This document shows, piece by piece, positions 38,551 through 53,490 of a DNA stretch of 64,000 nt. Below the pieces are notes generated by a model. That model was given only the letters and a program-made list of their open reading frames with translations, was not told where the DNA came from and made no database searches. Numbering within the stretch: position 1 is the stretch's first letter; every line of letters begins with the position of its first letter. The translations under genes were made by a program, and so were the position numbers. The DNA is taken from assembly GCA_950295325.1 (NCBI GenBank), contig OX485803.1:9732001-9796000 (forward strand). Direction: 5' to 3'. The DNA comes from Polytrichum commune. Taxonomy: Eukaryota > Streptophyta > Polytrichopsida > Polytrichales > Polytrichaceae.

Positions 38551-39107
38551 CTTGGGGAGGTCACTAGCAAAAATCGTAGAAACAACGTGCGATAAAAAAT
38601 AAGGTCTAATATATTCATTGTAGTTAAATTTTGCAAAAAAATTGTACATATAATATAAGGGGTTTTAAAATAGTGTGGAAACAATTACTAGGGGTACCGG
38701 GTCTAGGGCAAGGTCTGTGCTAGTGGATGAAAAGAGATAATTTTCTATTGAAAAAGCTTGGATTGATGACTTTGCAGGTTGGTTGGCTTGAACGATAATG
38801 AACCAACATAACCAATGTGAAGTTAATGTTCTCTACCTACATGTTGGGAGGGAAAATTTTAGCATGTTTTATGAATTGCTATCTTCTTTCCAATTTTCTT
38901 TCACAATGTAAGTAAAATAAGTTTTTTTAATGATCCCCCCAACAATTTATAAAAACTGATAGGGTGTATTAAAATACAAGCATTTACCTTTATATTGAAG
39001 AATACCATACCTTATAATCTTTTTTGCAAGATAAATAGTCCCCCCCCAATAAATAGGTCATGAGTGCACGTGTATGCATTAATATAAGAGGAAATGACCT
39101 CCCTGAG
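38551..39107. mobile_element. hAT-like non-autonomous transposon, copy 2 (557 bp)
   Basis: The left end CTTGGGGAGGTCACT (38551-38565) pairs with the right end AATGACCTCCCTGAG (39093-39107) at 13 of 15 positions. The element is flanked on both sides by the exact 8-bp repeat ATTTGGTA (38543-38550 and 39108-39115). Both ends match the 974-bp copy at 9389-10362, including the subterminal words ACAACGTGCG and CACGTGTATGCAT. Shorter than copy 1 and also non-coding. Confidence 0.85.
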
Positions 39108-39505
39108 ATTTGGTAGAACCTATTGCTAAATTGGTTTGTAAAATCATAAAATTGGGTTTGCATTTTTATGAATTTGTCTCACCAAATGACTAAGTGGTCA
39201 ACATAATAGGGCAAATCAAATCCATTCAAGACCCGTCTACCTAGACTTGAAGCCAACTGCATCATGAATGTGCAACGTAATTTCAGTTTTCACTTACGTT
39301 GAAAGTCGGAGTAGTGCCATGGGTTATTCTTCACTTTTCCACTTTTTTTGCCCATGTTATTCTCCTTGTGTGTGGGAAAGGTTGCCAATTGGGCAATCCA
39401 AGAGTCAATGAAGAGAGTTTCGCTACAAGTCACTATAGCTATTCGAATGCACGATGATGTATATTGTCGGTCACACTATGATGCAATGAAGAATAAATCA
39501 CACTA

Positions 39506-39722
39506 CACTAATTATCCCAATTAGTGCATGTTATTATTTGGAATCGTGCGATGCAATAATGTCTTATTCATGAGTTTATTTTTTTACTAACGGAGTTGAA
39601 TAGATCGTTTGGACATTATAGAACACAAATGACTTTGCATGGTAAGATATTACATTCTCAGCAAGTAGTTATAGCACGATGTAGTTCTGCATAGCAACTT
39701 GCACTAATTGGGATAATCCATG
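39506..39722. mobile_element. TA-flanked MITE, family Z (CACTAATTATCCC ends)
   Basis: The left end, CACTAATTATCCCAATTAGT followed by GCA, is mirrored by TTGCACTAATTGGGATAATC near 39700-39718. TA lies on the left. The body is AT-rich and non-coding. The ends match the larger repeat at 59315-59743 and the fragment ending near 29956. Confidence 0.6.
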
Positions 39723-40025
39723 TACTTGTCAACATATGTATGTTTTTCAAATTACACATTCTTTTCTTTTCTTTTCAAATTTTGACATTTGATGGAAGGA
39801 AGTGAGAAAACGAGGAATGAAGTAAGACATGTGAGGTGGTATTATAAGGTTGATCCACCACGTATGGGAGACCTCTCCACTTAAATATTAACTATTACAT
39901 ACTATATTCTATATAAATATGCACAAGTGTAATATCATTTAATCTCATTATAATCATAACCAAAAACATAAATTTTCTAATCAGAGGTTTCATTCATACA
40001 ACCGAGTCCAATCGACACTTTCTAA
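39723..40025. other. Spacer between MITEs
   Basis: About 300 bp of AT-rich sequence with no recognised feature, ending in the TAA target duplication (40023-40025) of the next MITE. Confidence 0.4.
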
Positions 40026-40531
40026 GGGCCACTTCACACATGAGCCAAGCACCGTGACCATGAAATTGTGAGAGCCTGAAATAAAGTGTCCGAAGGCCGT
40101 CCCAACCCACCTCCAGAATCATGTAGTGTGGTCACGGACCCTCAAGTGTAGTGTGAAGTCATATGTGACTGGGCCCTCAACCAAATGCTATTTCACTGAA
40201 CAATGAATATCTATTCATGCAGGTCCTCACACATGATAAAATAGAATAAATCAATGGTTGTGAATGTTCGGAGTGCCATGGTCTCCCGATTTTGTGTTAG
40301 GCCTACCTCCAAGAGGTGGTTTTTTAAAATAGTCCAAATGACCATGAAACATGATCCACTGGATGCCATGGAGGAACCCACGTAGACTTTACATCCATCT
40401 TACATTCACATACTCCGTTGGTCCCTCAAGCATAGTGTGAAGCGAACTTGGACCGGCTCTGCCTTTTCCACCAATGAGAGTGCTTGAAGTGTAATGGTCA
40501 TGGGCTCTCAATCTTGTGTGTGAAGTGGCCC
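40026..40531 (-). mobile_element. PIF/Harbinger-like MITE, copy C (506 bp, inverted)
   Basis: GGGCCACTTCACACATGAG at the left and GTGTGTGAAGTGGCCC at the right, with an exact TAA on each side (40023-40025 and 40532-40534). Internally it is the reverse complement of copies A and B (CTTTTCCACCAATGAGAGTG, CCATGGTCTCCCGATTTTG). The exact 3-bp TAA duplication is the main support for the PIF/Harbinger assignment. Confidence 0.9.
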
Positions 40532-40534
40532 TAA

Positions 40535-42442
40535 ACCCACACATAGTCCAATTATATTATGGTATTTGTTGTGACACTAGTTGAACACATTTTGAGATTA
40601 CAACACCTTGTACATAGGCTTCAATATAGGGTACATGACAATATAGTTGGGTTAATGACATCATTTCCCATAAACAATGTAGTAATGTGAAGTAGCTAAA
40701 CTTACAAAACATAAAATCACAGTCAAGCAACTCCATAACATTAGTGACCAATGTGAGTTCATTCACGTGGGCCTTGAGAATATAACCATGAGATGTCCCA
40801 ACCTAGTGCAAGGAGACTTAGAATCTACAATTGGTCGGGGCATCCTATAGTTGTATTCTCATGGGCCACGTGAATGAACACACATTGCTCAATAATGATA
40901 TGTCTAGGTTCATATAACTTATGACCTCGCGGTTTTGGTCAAGGTGAAGCGTCCCTCATTCATGCCAACCATAGAGGTTGGTGGTCTCTCTCTCTCTAAA
41001 CATATATATATATATATATATATATACATACATACAATACAAAATGAGCTCATATATATGGGCCTTACGTGGTCACTATCCTTAAATGAAAGCTTGTATT
41101 TTAGTACCACGTATATACCAAATGATATCAGTCAAGAACATGCACCCAAAAAACATGTGTTGCAATGAGATTGGATTATAAACTCACAAACTACCAACTG
41201 TCACATGTTTGATAGTGAGCACAAATTGGGATGATACATCAACCTACCTATCGTGGACATGGTAAACATGTTTGCCCCCTCGATAAATGTTGTGTGTGAA
41301 TGGGATTTCAGTTCATAACATCTATGAGGGGAAGCTGTAAAAACTTGCTCCTATAAATTTATTACTGATTCATCTAGTTTAATCTCACTACATCAATAAT
41401 AGTACCTAGTGTCACTTACTATATGGAATTCAACAATGCTATATATTGTTGCTACATGTTCTATTTGATATCAACCAAGACAAATTAAAGTGTCTGGACA
41501 CTACAAATCATAAGCAACTTTTCTTGTTAGTACTTACATCATAGTAAAAGAAACAAATACAATGATGCCCGGGATACTAAGTGACACTAAGGGGCACTTT
41601 AGATGGGGGTCCACGATCCAAGATCATAGGGACACCTTCAGTTTAAGCATTCAAAATGCTTCAAATTGTAGGAGACATCTCACTTTGCCTCTTCTTGCTC
41701 CTGGACCCTCATTCAAAGGCCTTTGGTCCAATTTACACCTCTCGGTCAGTAGCATTGCTTCATTTGGTAGGACCCCCCTCCTTGCAACCCTTTCTAACAC
41801 ACCCCTAAATACCCTAAACTTTCGTAGTCTAAGTGGAGGTCTTCTTCCGAATTCAGGGGTTGAGTTGGCTAAACCAATGAATGGAGAGAACCAACTACCA
41901 GTTACAGACATACCGGTCCAAGTTCAAGACTATAGAAGAATTATCAATCATTTTAGAAAAATACATGGAATATGCCTCAAACTAACAAAGGAAAAAAACC
42001 GAAAGATGACAACATGTAACCGGTTGGACTCGGAAATACTAGGATTTGGACCCAAAATTCCCCCGGACAATGGGCTGAATGTAATAATATTTCCCGGGCC
42101 CCCAGTAATAATGAGCGTTTTCACCCTCCTACATTCACCCAGACAGTAAAACTTGTAGAGTTACCGACTGATTAGTGTTGCGACCTTCCCGTAGCGACCT
42201 ACCCGGCCATTTTGCGACCTTCCTGGCCTCTCGCCCCCTCCGATCGCTCGCACTCTTCCCTGCGCGCGCCGGCGACCGAGCCCGCCATAGCTCCCCAGAT
42301 TCCTCAACCTCGCTCGCACCCGCACCCGCACCCGCACGCTCGCACACTAGCTAGCTACCCAGCCATCCCCCAGCCTCGCTCTGTCGCTGGCTGGCTGGGG
42401 TTCAGGCCTTTTGCTCGCCTCAAGGGAGTGCCAACGAACGAA
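40535..42442. other. Gene-free stretch leading into the MAPK promoter
   Basis: Holds (CT)n/(TA)n simple repeats at about 40984-41025, a partial family Y fragment near 41390-41530, and then GC-rich sequence from about 42180 that looks like the promoter and start of the MAPK leader. This includes a CGCACC repeat near 42314-42334. A 195-codon open frame at 41562-42149 resembles nothing I know. Confidence 0.4.
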
Positions 42443-42536
42443 CATACATACATACATACAGACAGACAGACAGACAGGGGAAGGAGAAACAAACAAATAA
42501 AGCAAGGGAGGTAAACGCGAGAGAGAGAGAGACAGA

Positions 42537-42567
<31 letters not shown>

Positions 42568-42568
42568 G
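42443..42568 (+). promoter_or_regulatory. Simple-repeat leader of the MAPK gene (CATA/GACA/GA tracts)
   Basis: (CATA)n at 42443-42460 is followed by (GACA)n at 42461-42477 and a roughly 50-bp purine GA/CAGA tract at 42517-42568, ending 40 bases before the start codon. Long GA tracts are common in plant 5' leaders and can bind BBR/BPC proteins. A regulatory role here is inference. Confidence 0.5.
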
Positions 42569-42608
42569 CGGGGTTGGTGGGGAGGGGAATGCGAGCGGCT
42601 CCGTGGCG

Positions 42609-46329
<3,721 letters not shown>

Positions 46330-48072
46330 GGGCTATTTATCTTATAATTATTTCCTGCCACTGTTCCTATATGGTTTGCACCTGTCTGCTTAGCAAAAAC
46401 CATGCTCTCTGTGTTGTGTATTTGACCAAAGAGAGCAAGGGAGGCAAGGGCGGGCATGTCTGCAGCCTCTCATTTTGGGATCCTTACAGCCATCTTCTGT
46501 TACCAGGGGGGCAGTCACCTCACATCAGTTTTCAAGTCCCTATGCTTTTTGAGTGTGGACACCCCCTCCTCTGTGCACAAGGTCATGCATCCTCATGTTG
46601 GTAGCAGTTAGTACAGTCCAGAATAGCTGTGAGAATCCATCTTCTAGGCAATGCCCTTGTTGGTACACTCCCTTCACACCACATAGTCTCATGTTGAAGA
46701 CTGCTCCTCTCTCCTCTTCCATCTTTCAACCCCTCCTAGTTGGATGTTCCTCTTTTCCTCCACAAAGCAGCCCTGTGCGCTGTGTGGTATGCTTATCTTG
46801 GTGGTGACCTGGTGGTCACTCTGTATTTTATGCTTTGTCGCTATGGTGGCCAAGTGTTGGACTTTGGTATAATTTTCCACCTTTTGGTTGGACGCTTCCA
46901 ATTCCCTTTTTATATGTGATGTATGTAAATGAGTTCTGGGCTGCTATCTGTCTTAGCTTTTCGTCTGGTTCATCAAGTGTTGTTGTCTCTCACTTCCTTC
47001 CACTTTCTGTCACTTTTCTCCAGTGGGTTTTTTGTTTTTTCCACAAGCTTCTCTTCTGAGAATATGGCCTTTTGGCAGAGTGTATAGTGTTATTGCCTAT
47101 TGGGTGGGAGTCAGCATGGAACACAATCAATGTGGTATCTTTTTAAGGATTGCAGAACATGAAATTGCTATTAAATGATTTATATAATACATCTACTGCA
47201 GTACCTTTGTTTCAAACGTACTTTGGAAAAGCACTGTAGAAGTCCGTAAGATCTCTGCCATGGATTTGTGCCAAGAAGGATTGCATGAAGATTTGATCCC
47301 GGAATTAGCATGAGAGACCATGAGTTAGCATATGTTATATTGAAAGGGAATTGTTGCATATGAATTTATCTCTTATCCATCCATAGTAACAACATGCCTT
47401 CACAGGTTGGTGGTTAACTCATCTCAGTTGGATCCCAGTACACTAAATTGGGGTCTTTGAAACTAACTGAAAGAGTCAGAATAACACTATGCCCTTGCAG
47501 GGTTTTCACAGCACAATATAACTAGAATTCAGTTGTCTTAGACATGTGTAACTCATAGTTGCGTTGGACAAGAATAACACATAATGAAGTTTTCTTCAAT
47601 ATCAAAAGTGGCAAATATATATTTCTTCTTAAGTGATCATATAGGTTATCTTAATTATGTGGATCTTTGAAACTAGAACAATTTTTGATCACTCGTAAAC
47701 CCGGCTCAGGTTCAAATATGACCTTGTGGCTCTGATCAAGTGGAAGCGCTAACACTAGAGGTTGGTGTTGTGTCTCACTCTATCTATCACTCAATCCACT
47801 TTTCATTTAAAAAATAAAAACATCTTTTTGGTGTTTGTTGTTAGATGCACATCTAACCACATACCACTCAAATACAAGTGTTTTATTAAGAGAAGTAACC
47901 GTATTAGGTCCACATACCTTAGTCATACAACCTCAAGTCATCACCTTATCACCGCTTGAGTGTCAACACCCTTGGTTTTGGTAACCTATTTGAGGATCCT
48001 AAATGAAATATGAGGTGTTCAAAGTGAGTCTACTTGGCAAGGCGCCGGACTTTGGTACATGACAACTAGGTG
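46330..48072. other. MAPK 3' flank, no further gene
   Basis: About 0.8-1 kb of mixed composition that probably holds the MAPK 3' untranslated region, then AT-rich DNA. A short family R fragment (ATACCACTCAAATACAAG) lies near 47830-47900. Open frames here have no conserved content. Confidence 0.4.
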
Positions 48073-48339
48073 CACTATATATCATATTAGTGTCATTTAC
48101 CATTTGGAATCACACTAAACATGAAATTTAGTGTCACTTACTTTTTAGAGTTACATGATGCTATATATATTTTTTACTATTCATGTATTTTTTTGTCAAT
48201 TAAAGTTGATAATGATCTATAATGTCCAATCAACCAATTTCACATTTATTGGTAAAGTATGAGATATACAATTAATAGATATAGCATTGCATAATTCCAA
48301 ATAATATGTGACACTAAATACAATAAATTTAATTTAGTG
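48073..48339. mobile_element. Short MITE, family Y, copy 2
   Basis: Ends CACTATATATCATATTAGTG and AATTTAATTTAGTG. A second inner pair, CACTAAACATGAAATTTAGT and GTGACACTAAATACAATAAA, flanks an AT-rich body that shares TTTGTCAATTAAAG, GATATAGCATTGCATAATTC and related blocks with the copies at 11319 and 51959. The TA flank is not intact on the left. Confidence 0.55.
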
Positions 48340-49631
48340 TTGTTATAACTTTTCTACTCACCTTGGAAACACATCTAGTTCATGCCATTAAGTTGAATCC
48401 TACTTAGGGACAGTGCATTGGTCAAGAATTTAAGGGCAATGGAGCAATATGATTGGCTACAAAATGGGTTTTTGCCAGCTAGGCTTTAAAATATGGTCAA
48501 GATTTCTCTGGTGGAGAACTTCAAGCATGGATGAACAACATGGCAACACTTTTTGCTAGGGGAGTTTCCTAGAGGTCAAGTTTCTTGGGCAACCTCAAGC
48601 CCTAGGACAAGAAACTTGGCCTCCAAAGAATTCCAACTTGAGGCCATATTTTTATTATTTTTGCATCTTGTTTGTGGTTGCCTCAAATAACCTTGTCTTG
48701 GGTTGAAATTCTTGACCGAGAGGTGCACTTCTCCAACCCTTATTTAATATTGTTATGAACAAGCCAATTGAGTATAGGGTGGATGCTCATAAGACTTGGT
48801 AATTCATCATATGGGCATATCCAAGGAATCAAAGGAATTGAACCTCGTCTTATCAACATGATAACATTGCAATAGATCAAGTGTGTTGTCTCTCAACTTG
48901 TCTACATGAATTTGACCAATTCAAAAGTTAGAGAAGAACAAGACTTGGATGAGGAAAGAGGAGATATGGTCTGAACCCAGTTGGCATGAAAGTTGGTCTT
49001 CACACTTGGACCACGTAACTAGGTAGTCACTCCTACATAGCTTGAGTACACTTTGGGTGGGTTTCCATGTTCGTCGTTGACCCACTAGATTCTAGATAAT
49101 AATGGGTTGGATGTGTTCTTGTGAAGATAACAAAAGCAAGCAAGCAACCACATTATGGTTGCCTACTAGAACATGGAGGGTTGTGCATGTGGGCTACTAG
49201 ATTTTCATGCACCGCCCTTAACGCTAAAGATAGCAATGGTTGGTTGGCACGTTTGAACCCTACCTCACCATATTTCATCTACATTTGTCTATACTCCCAA
49301 CAAATTATGGTGGCCAAGCAACATACATGGAAACCCATGCTTAGTCTACAAGTCACGTAAAAGTTTAAACAAACTTCAATGGATCGAGATGCAATTCTTT
49401 GCTTGGAAGGAGAAAACCGAATTGTGTGCATCGCACATTCTAGAGATCTACCTTCCCGTAGCCACAATCTCATTGGAGATGATCCATGGTTCTTTATGGG
49501 ATGAAGAAGATCTCTTAAAATATGTGTTAAGATAGTAGAAATATCTATTTTCGTTAAATTTCTTGAGCACGTTAAGGGTCTCAAGTGTCTATCATAGGCA
49601 ATTCTACTTTAGAGTGTATGACATAGTGCTA
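48340..49631. other. Gene-free stretch
   Basis: No gene or complete element recognised; scattered open frames under 105 codons. Confidence 0.4.
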
Positions 49632-50018
49632 CACTAAATATGATATTTAATGACACCAATTATAATTGTCTTGCTCAATACTAGTTGTAACCCGCAATAT
49701 AGTGGCACCAACACTAAGTGTTAACCCAACATTATTTGTAAATCCTCGATGGTGAATTATTTGTCAACAATTTGGGGGATTATAGATTTACAATGTTGCA
49801 ATTACTGTTGTTTACCAAGTGAAATTTTATCCAAATTTCAATCATCCATGACAATTTTTCATCACAAGTTGTTGACAAGAGAAGGTAGGGTTTTGGCCCA
49901 TGGATGAACTCATCCATCATCCATGACAATATTTGTTCACTTGTTCATAAGAAGTGTCATCCGAAAAGTTACCATAGTGACATCAAATACCATATGACAC
50001 TAAATGCCATATTTAGTG
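49632..50018 (+). mobile_element. MITE family X, copy 4 (387 bp)
   Basis: The best-preserved copy. CACTAAATATGATATTTAAT at the left and GACACTAAATGCCATATTTA then GTG at the right, TA on both sides (49630-49631 and 50019-50020). The body includes GTCTTGCTCAATACTAG, GGGGGATTATAGATT, ATCCAAATTTCAATCATCC and GAACTCATCCATCATCC, collinear with 8646-8980. Non-coding. Confidence 0.8.
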
Positions 50019-51544
50019 TAGTTAGTGCCTCAAATAGTGGTGTTGTGGAAAGTAAGTAGTTGTTGATGTTCCCATAGCATGTTGCCACAATAGTATATAC
50101 ATGGGTCAGTTTATACTCCTTTGGTAGGATGAATTCACAAAAATGCAAACTCAATTTCGTGGTTTTATAAATCAATTTAGCAATAGGTTCTACCAATTCC
50201 ATTGGAATCATGAACTAAGTTCACTATATAGACAACCAATTTAACTTTAACTTCCAACCAATTCATTACATGTTGTGAACAACTTTCATGATTTGGTACC
50301 CATATTCACAACTTCACAAAATCAATGTCATGGATTATATAACTTTATGTCACAAATAACGACACATCATGTACAATATTCTTCTAATCGCTTCCCACGG
50401 CTGAATCTACCAAAATTTTGATTGACTTCTCGTATCCAATCTTGGACCATGTCTGCAGTGATTGCTTGTATATCAACACCAATGTGACCTGATACAACTG
50501 GAAGTTATAACAACCAAACGATGCACAACTGGACACCGCACTCCAAACACATAAAATGCTTTGCTCACGTGACCAACACTCTTCCCACAATCAAATCCAC
50601 AAGATTATGCACTCCAACTACATTGGGTGTGTGTTGCTTGCTTTGATGTACAGTGTTCAAAGACCAAAGAAGAATTGGCATTGCTTGCTTCCAACTTTGA
50701 GGTCCTGTATTGAAAGACTAGAGAAAAATCGACGTCAAGGCTAGAGACCTTCAAGTGAACACTACACAAAGAGGAACCAATGAACAACGAGAAGGCAAAG
50801 AATGCAAAATGAGGAGGTGAGAAGTTAAGAATACAAAAACCAATTGTGCAAGAAGATTTATGAAATTGGTTTGGAAGATTCATGAAGTTGCTAGAGGTAA
50901 AGGTCCACTATCTTCAAATTGAGTTGCGCCACATATCAAGTCAATCTAGAAGAATCATGAACTAATTTAGAAGGTTCATGAAATTGGTAGAACACTCTAA
51001 TAACATTGGTTGAAAGGTTCATGAACTAGCTTGGAATCTTCATGAAATTGAGTTTGCACTTTTGTGAATTCATCTTACCAAAGGAGTAAGTCATACATTA
51101 TTCATGAGGGGAAAATTAAAAAAAAAATCTACTCGTCCCAACGATTACAACGGCGTTGTCTCGTGGACATCTCATGGATATGAAGATTTCAAAGTCTATC
51201 CATGCAACATTTAGAATGGATAAATGTGATAATGGGCCGCATTCCAACGTACATGTTGACAACAAGACACATGTACTCTCTCATTTGTTGGCACCTCTAT
51301 TCCACATGGAGGCGCTTGCCCAGGAAAATGTTGGTTGATGTCATCCAGAATATCTAATTTACTTCGCAAAAATGGCCCACACATGAATGTTAGCCCACAT
51401 GTGTGTTTATATGGGTGTGGTCCAAGGAGTTTCACCCAACTTTCAAAACAATATAGACATGTCTAATTCAAATATTTTTCTCTATGCACCCACTTCTAGT
51501 GAGATAGGAAACAACAACCATTGCGACATGATTAGCAAATCCAA
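50019..51544. other. Gene-free stretch
   Basis: No gene, RNA or complete transposon recognised. Several diverged GTTCATGAA(A/C)T words recur around 50870-51080. Confidence 0.35.
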
Positions 51545-51770
51545 ATCATGCTCTTAGCCACTTCCCTCTTAATTTTGAAACTTGCATGAAAATCCTAAGT
51601 GAAGATTCTCATGCTCATCAAATGGTCATATAGGTCCCCCTTCATTATGTTGATCGATAAACTCATTTTGATCACATAGTCCAATATCTTTTAAACACAT
51701 ATCTTTTTGGTGCCCATTCTTAGATCCACACATAACCACATGCTCTTCAAATATAGGTGTCCGTATTATT
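51545..51770 (+). repeat. Dispersed repeat family R, copy 6
   Basis: Blocks TTCCCTCTTAATTTTGAAAC, a GGTCATATAGGTCCCC block, CATAGTCCAATATCTTTTAA and a TCTTCAAATATAGGTGTCC end, in the same order and strand as the other copies. Confidence 0.5.
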
Positions 51771-51958
51771 GCTATGTTGAAATTAGGCATATCAACCTTA
51801 GGCTTTGACATACGACGAGCTAGTGAGCTCTTAATAGAAGATTCTCACAAAGACAAATCAATCCCATGGTTCCATCCCGCTTTGAGGGACTTTACACATA
51901 ACTCTAAGTTAATAGGTATCGCTACTCACCTTATGCACGTACATACTACATGAGTCTA

Positions 51959-52161
51959 CACTAAATATTGAGTGTTGCTTACTATTGGAATTACGTAATG
52001 CTATAAATTTATAATGTATATCTCATTTTTTTCCAACAAAGGTCAAGTTGGTTGTTTGAACATTAAAGAACATTAACATCTATACTTGGTAAAAAAACAT
52101 TCAATAGTAGTAAAGAGATATAGCATTGCGTAACTCCAAATAGTAAGTTACATATTTAGTG
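51959..52161. mobile_element. Short TA-flanked MITE, family Y, copy 3
   Basis: 203 bp with TA on both sides. The left end CACTAAATATTGAGTGTTGC pairs with AGTTACATATTTAGTG on the right. TTGGAATTACGTAATGCTAT near the left end is mirrored by ATAGCATTGCGTAACTCCAA near the right end, so the two halves can fold into a long imperfect hairpin. Confidence 0.7.
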
Positions 52162-52369
52162 TAGTCTAAGGTATGTGGATATGTTCGGTTAGTATTTTAT
52201 GTTCTCCAACTTCTACCGATCGAATTTATGCAACAAACTTTTGTTGCATTACAAAGTCTATGATGAAGCTCTAGCAAAAATTAGATTGAAAACCATATCT
52301 CCTTTGATTTAGTCATGGTTATCAAAAGCTCATGTGTGTTTATTCTTTGACTTAATTCCTAGGTCCCTT

Positions 52370-52510
52370 TGATTGTGTTGACTACTACATCTAGAATGGT
52401 CGATAGATTCTAAACATGTAGTCCAATCTCTTCTATATAAACATATGTCTTGGTAGATATGGTTTTTAGATTTAACCTAACCACATACCACTCAAATATA
52501 GGAGTCTGAT
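52370..52510 (+). repeat. Dispersed repeat family R, copy 7 (partial)
   Basis: Partial copy with ACATGTAGTCCAATCTCTTC and CATACCACTCAAATATAGG, + strand. Confidence 0.45.
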
Positions 52511-52947
52511 TAAGATAGATCACCAAATAAGACCCGTGTATATTAGGGTCGGTTTACATGGGGTCTCAGGTCCTAAGTCCAAGTCCACTTGAGGCCAATC
52601 TGTGCAATCTCAATTGTTGAGAACTTGGAAGTTGGGACTTACCACTCCACATGGGGTCCCAAGTCTTAAGTCCAAGCATGACATGGATGCCTACATGGCA
52701 ACACTTTTTGGAGGTGAGGCTCAAGACTCATGTTGAGAGTTGGGTTGAGCAAAAAGCTAGACCCAACTCGCAATACAACACCTGTTAAAGTTTTCACATA
52801 AAATAATCAAGATATGACATACAATCCCATATAAAACTTATTTAATGGGTTCTTGAGACTCAAAAATTGGGAGTTTGCCTCCATGTTGGGACCTTGTTCA
52901 CATGAGTGGGACTTGGGGACTTGGGACCCGATGTGGACCGGCCCTTA

Positions 52948-53251
52948 GGGCTAACTTCACATATGAGATTGAAGGCATGTGACCATTGCATTCTAAGATA
53001 ACTCATTGGTCGAAAAGACCGAAATCATCCAAGTTCACTTCACATTGAATGATAATGTTTAAGAACCTAAAGAAATTATCATGAATGAAAAGTCTACATG
53101 GATTTCTATATGAAAATAATATGGATATTATTTTGTGTGTCATACCATATCATATTCAAATGACTTAGACAGTTGGATCGGCCTTTGGATGAGAGTCAAG
53201 GGCCCTCACAATTACATGGTCACGGCCCTTGGCTCGTGTGTGAAGTGGCCC
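52948..53251 (+). mobile_element. PIF/Harbinger-like MITE, copy D, in the UFD1 upstream region (304 bp)
   Basis: Left end GGGCTAACTTCACATATGAG, right end CTCGTGTGTGAAGTGGCCC, with an exact TTA on both sides (52945-52947 and 53252-53254). It keeps the terminal blocks of the 500-bp copies (CTCATTGGTC...CCAAGTTCACTTCACA) but lacks about 200 bp of the middle. It ends 239 bp before the UFD1 start codon. Confidence 0.85.
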
Positions 53252-53490
53252 TTATTATAAGTATAGTAGCAGTCCCTCAGGCTCCTTGGCCAATACGCTA
53301 AATTTGGATGGATGAACGAAGACCTGGTTGAATGGATGAAATATATTTGTCCATCCGCATGGGCAACAAGTGTATAGAACACAAACCCTTCCTTCTCCAT
53401 TCGCCCCAAAGCCAATTGTGTTCGTCCTGAATCTCCACCTCCGCTTTCCGCAATCCTCTGTTGCAACGCACCCAACTGCATCGCCCCACC

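Noticed and set aside
41562-42149. 195-codon open frame upstream of the MAPK gene
   Set aside because: Unusually long for the area, but no recognisable domain, overlapped by other frames, and directly before the kinase promoter. Not enough to call a gene.
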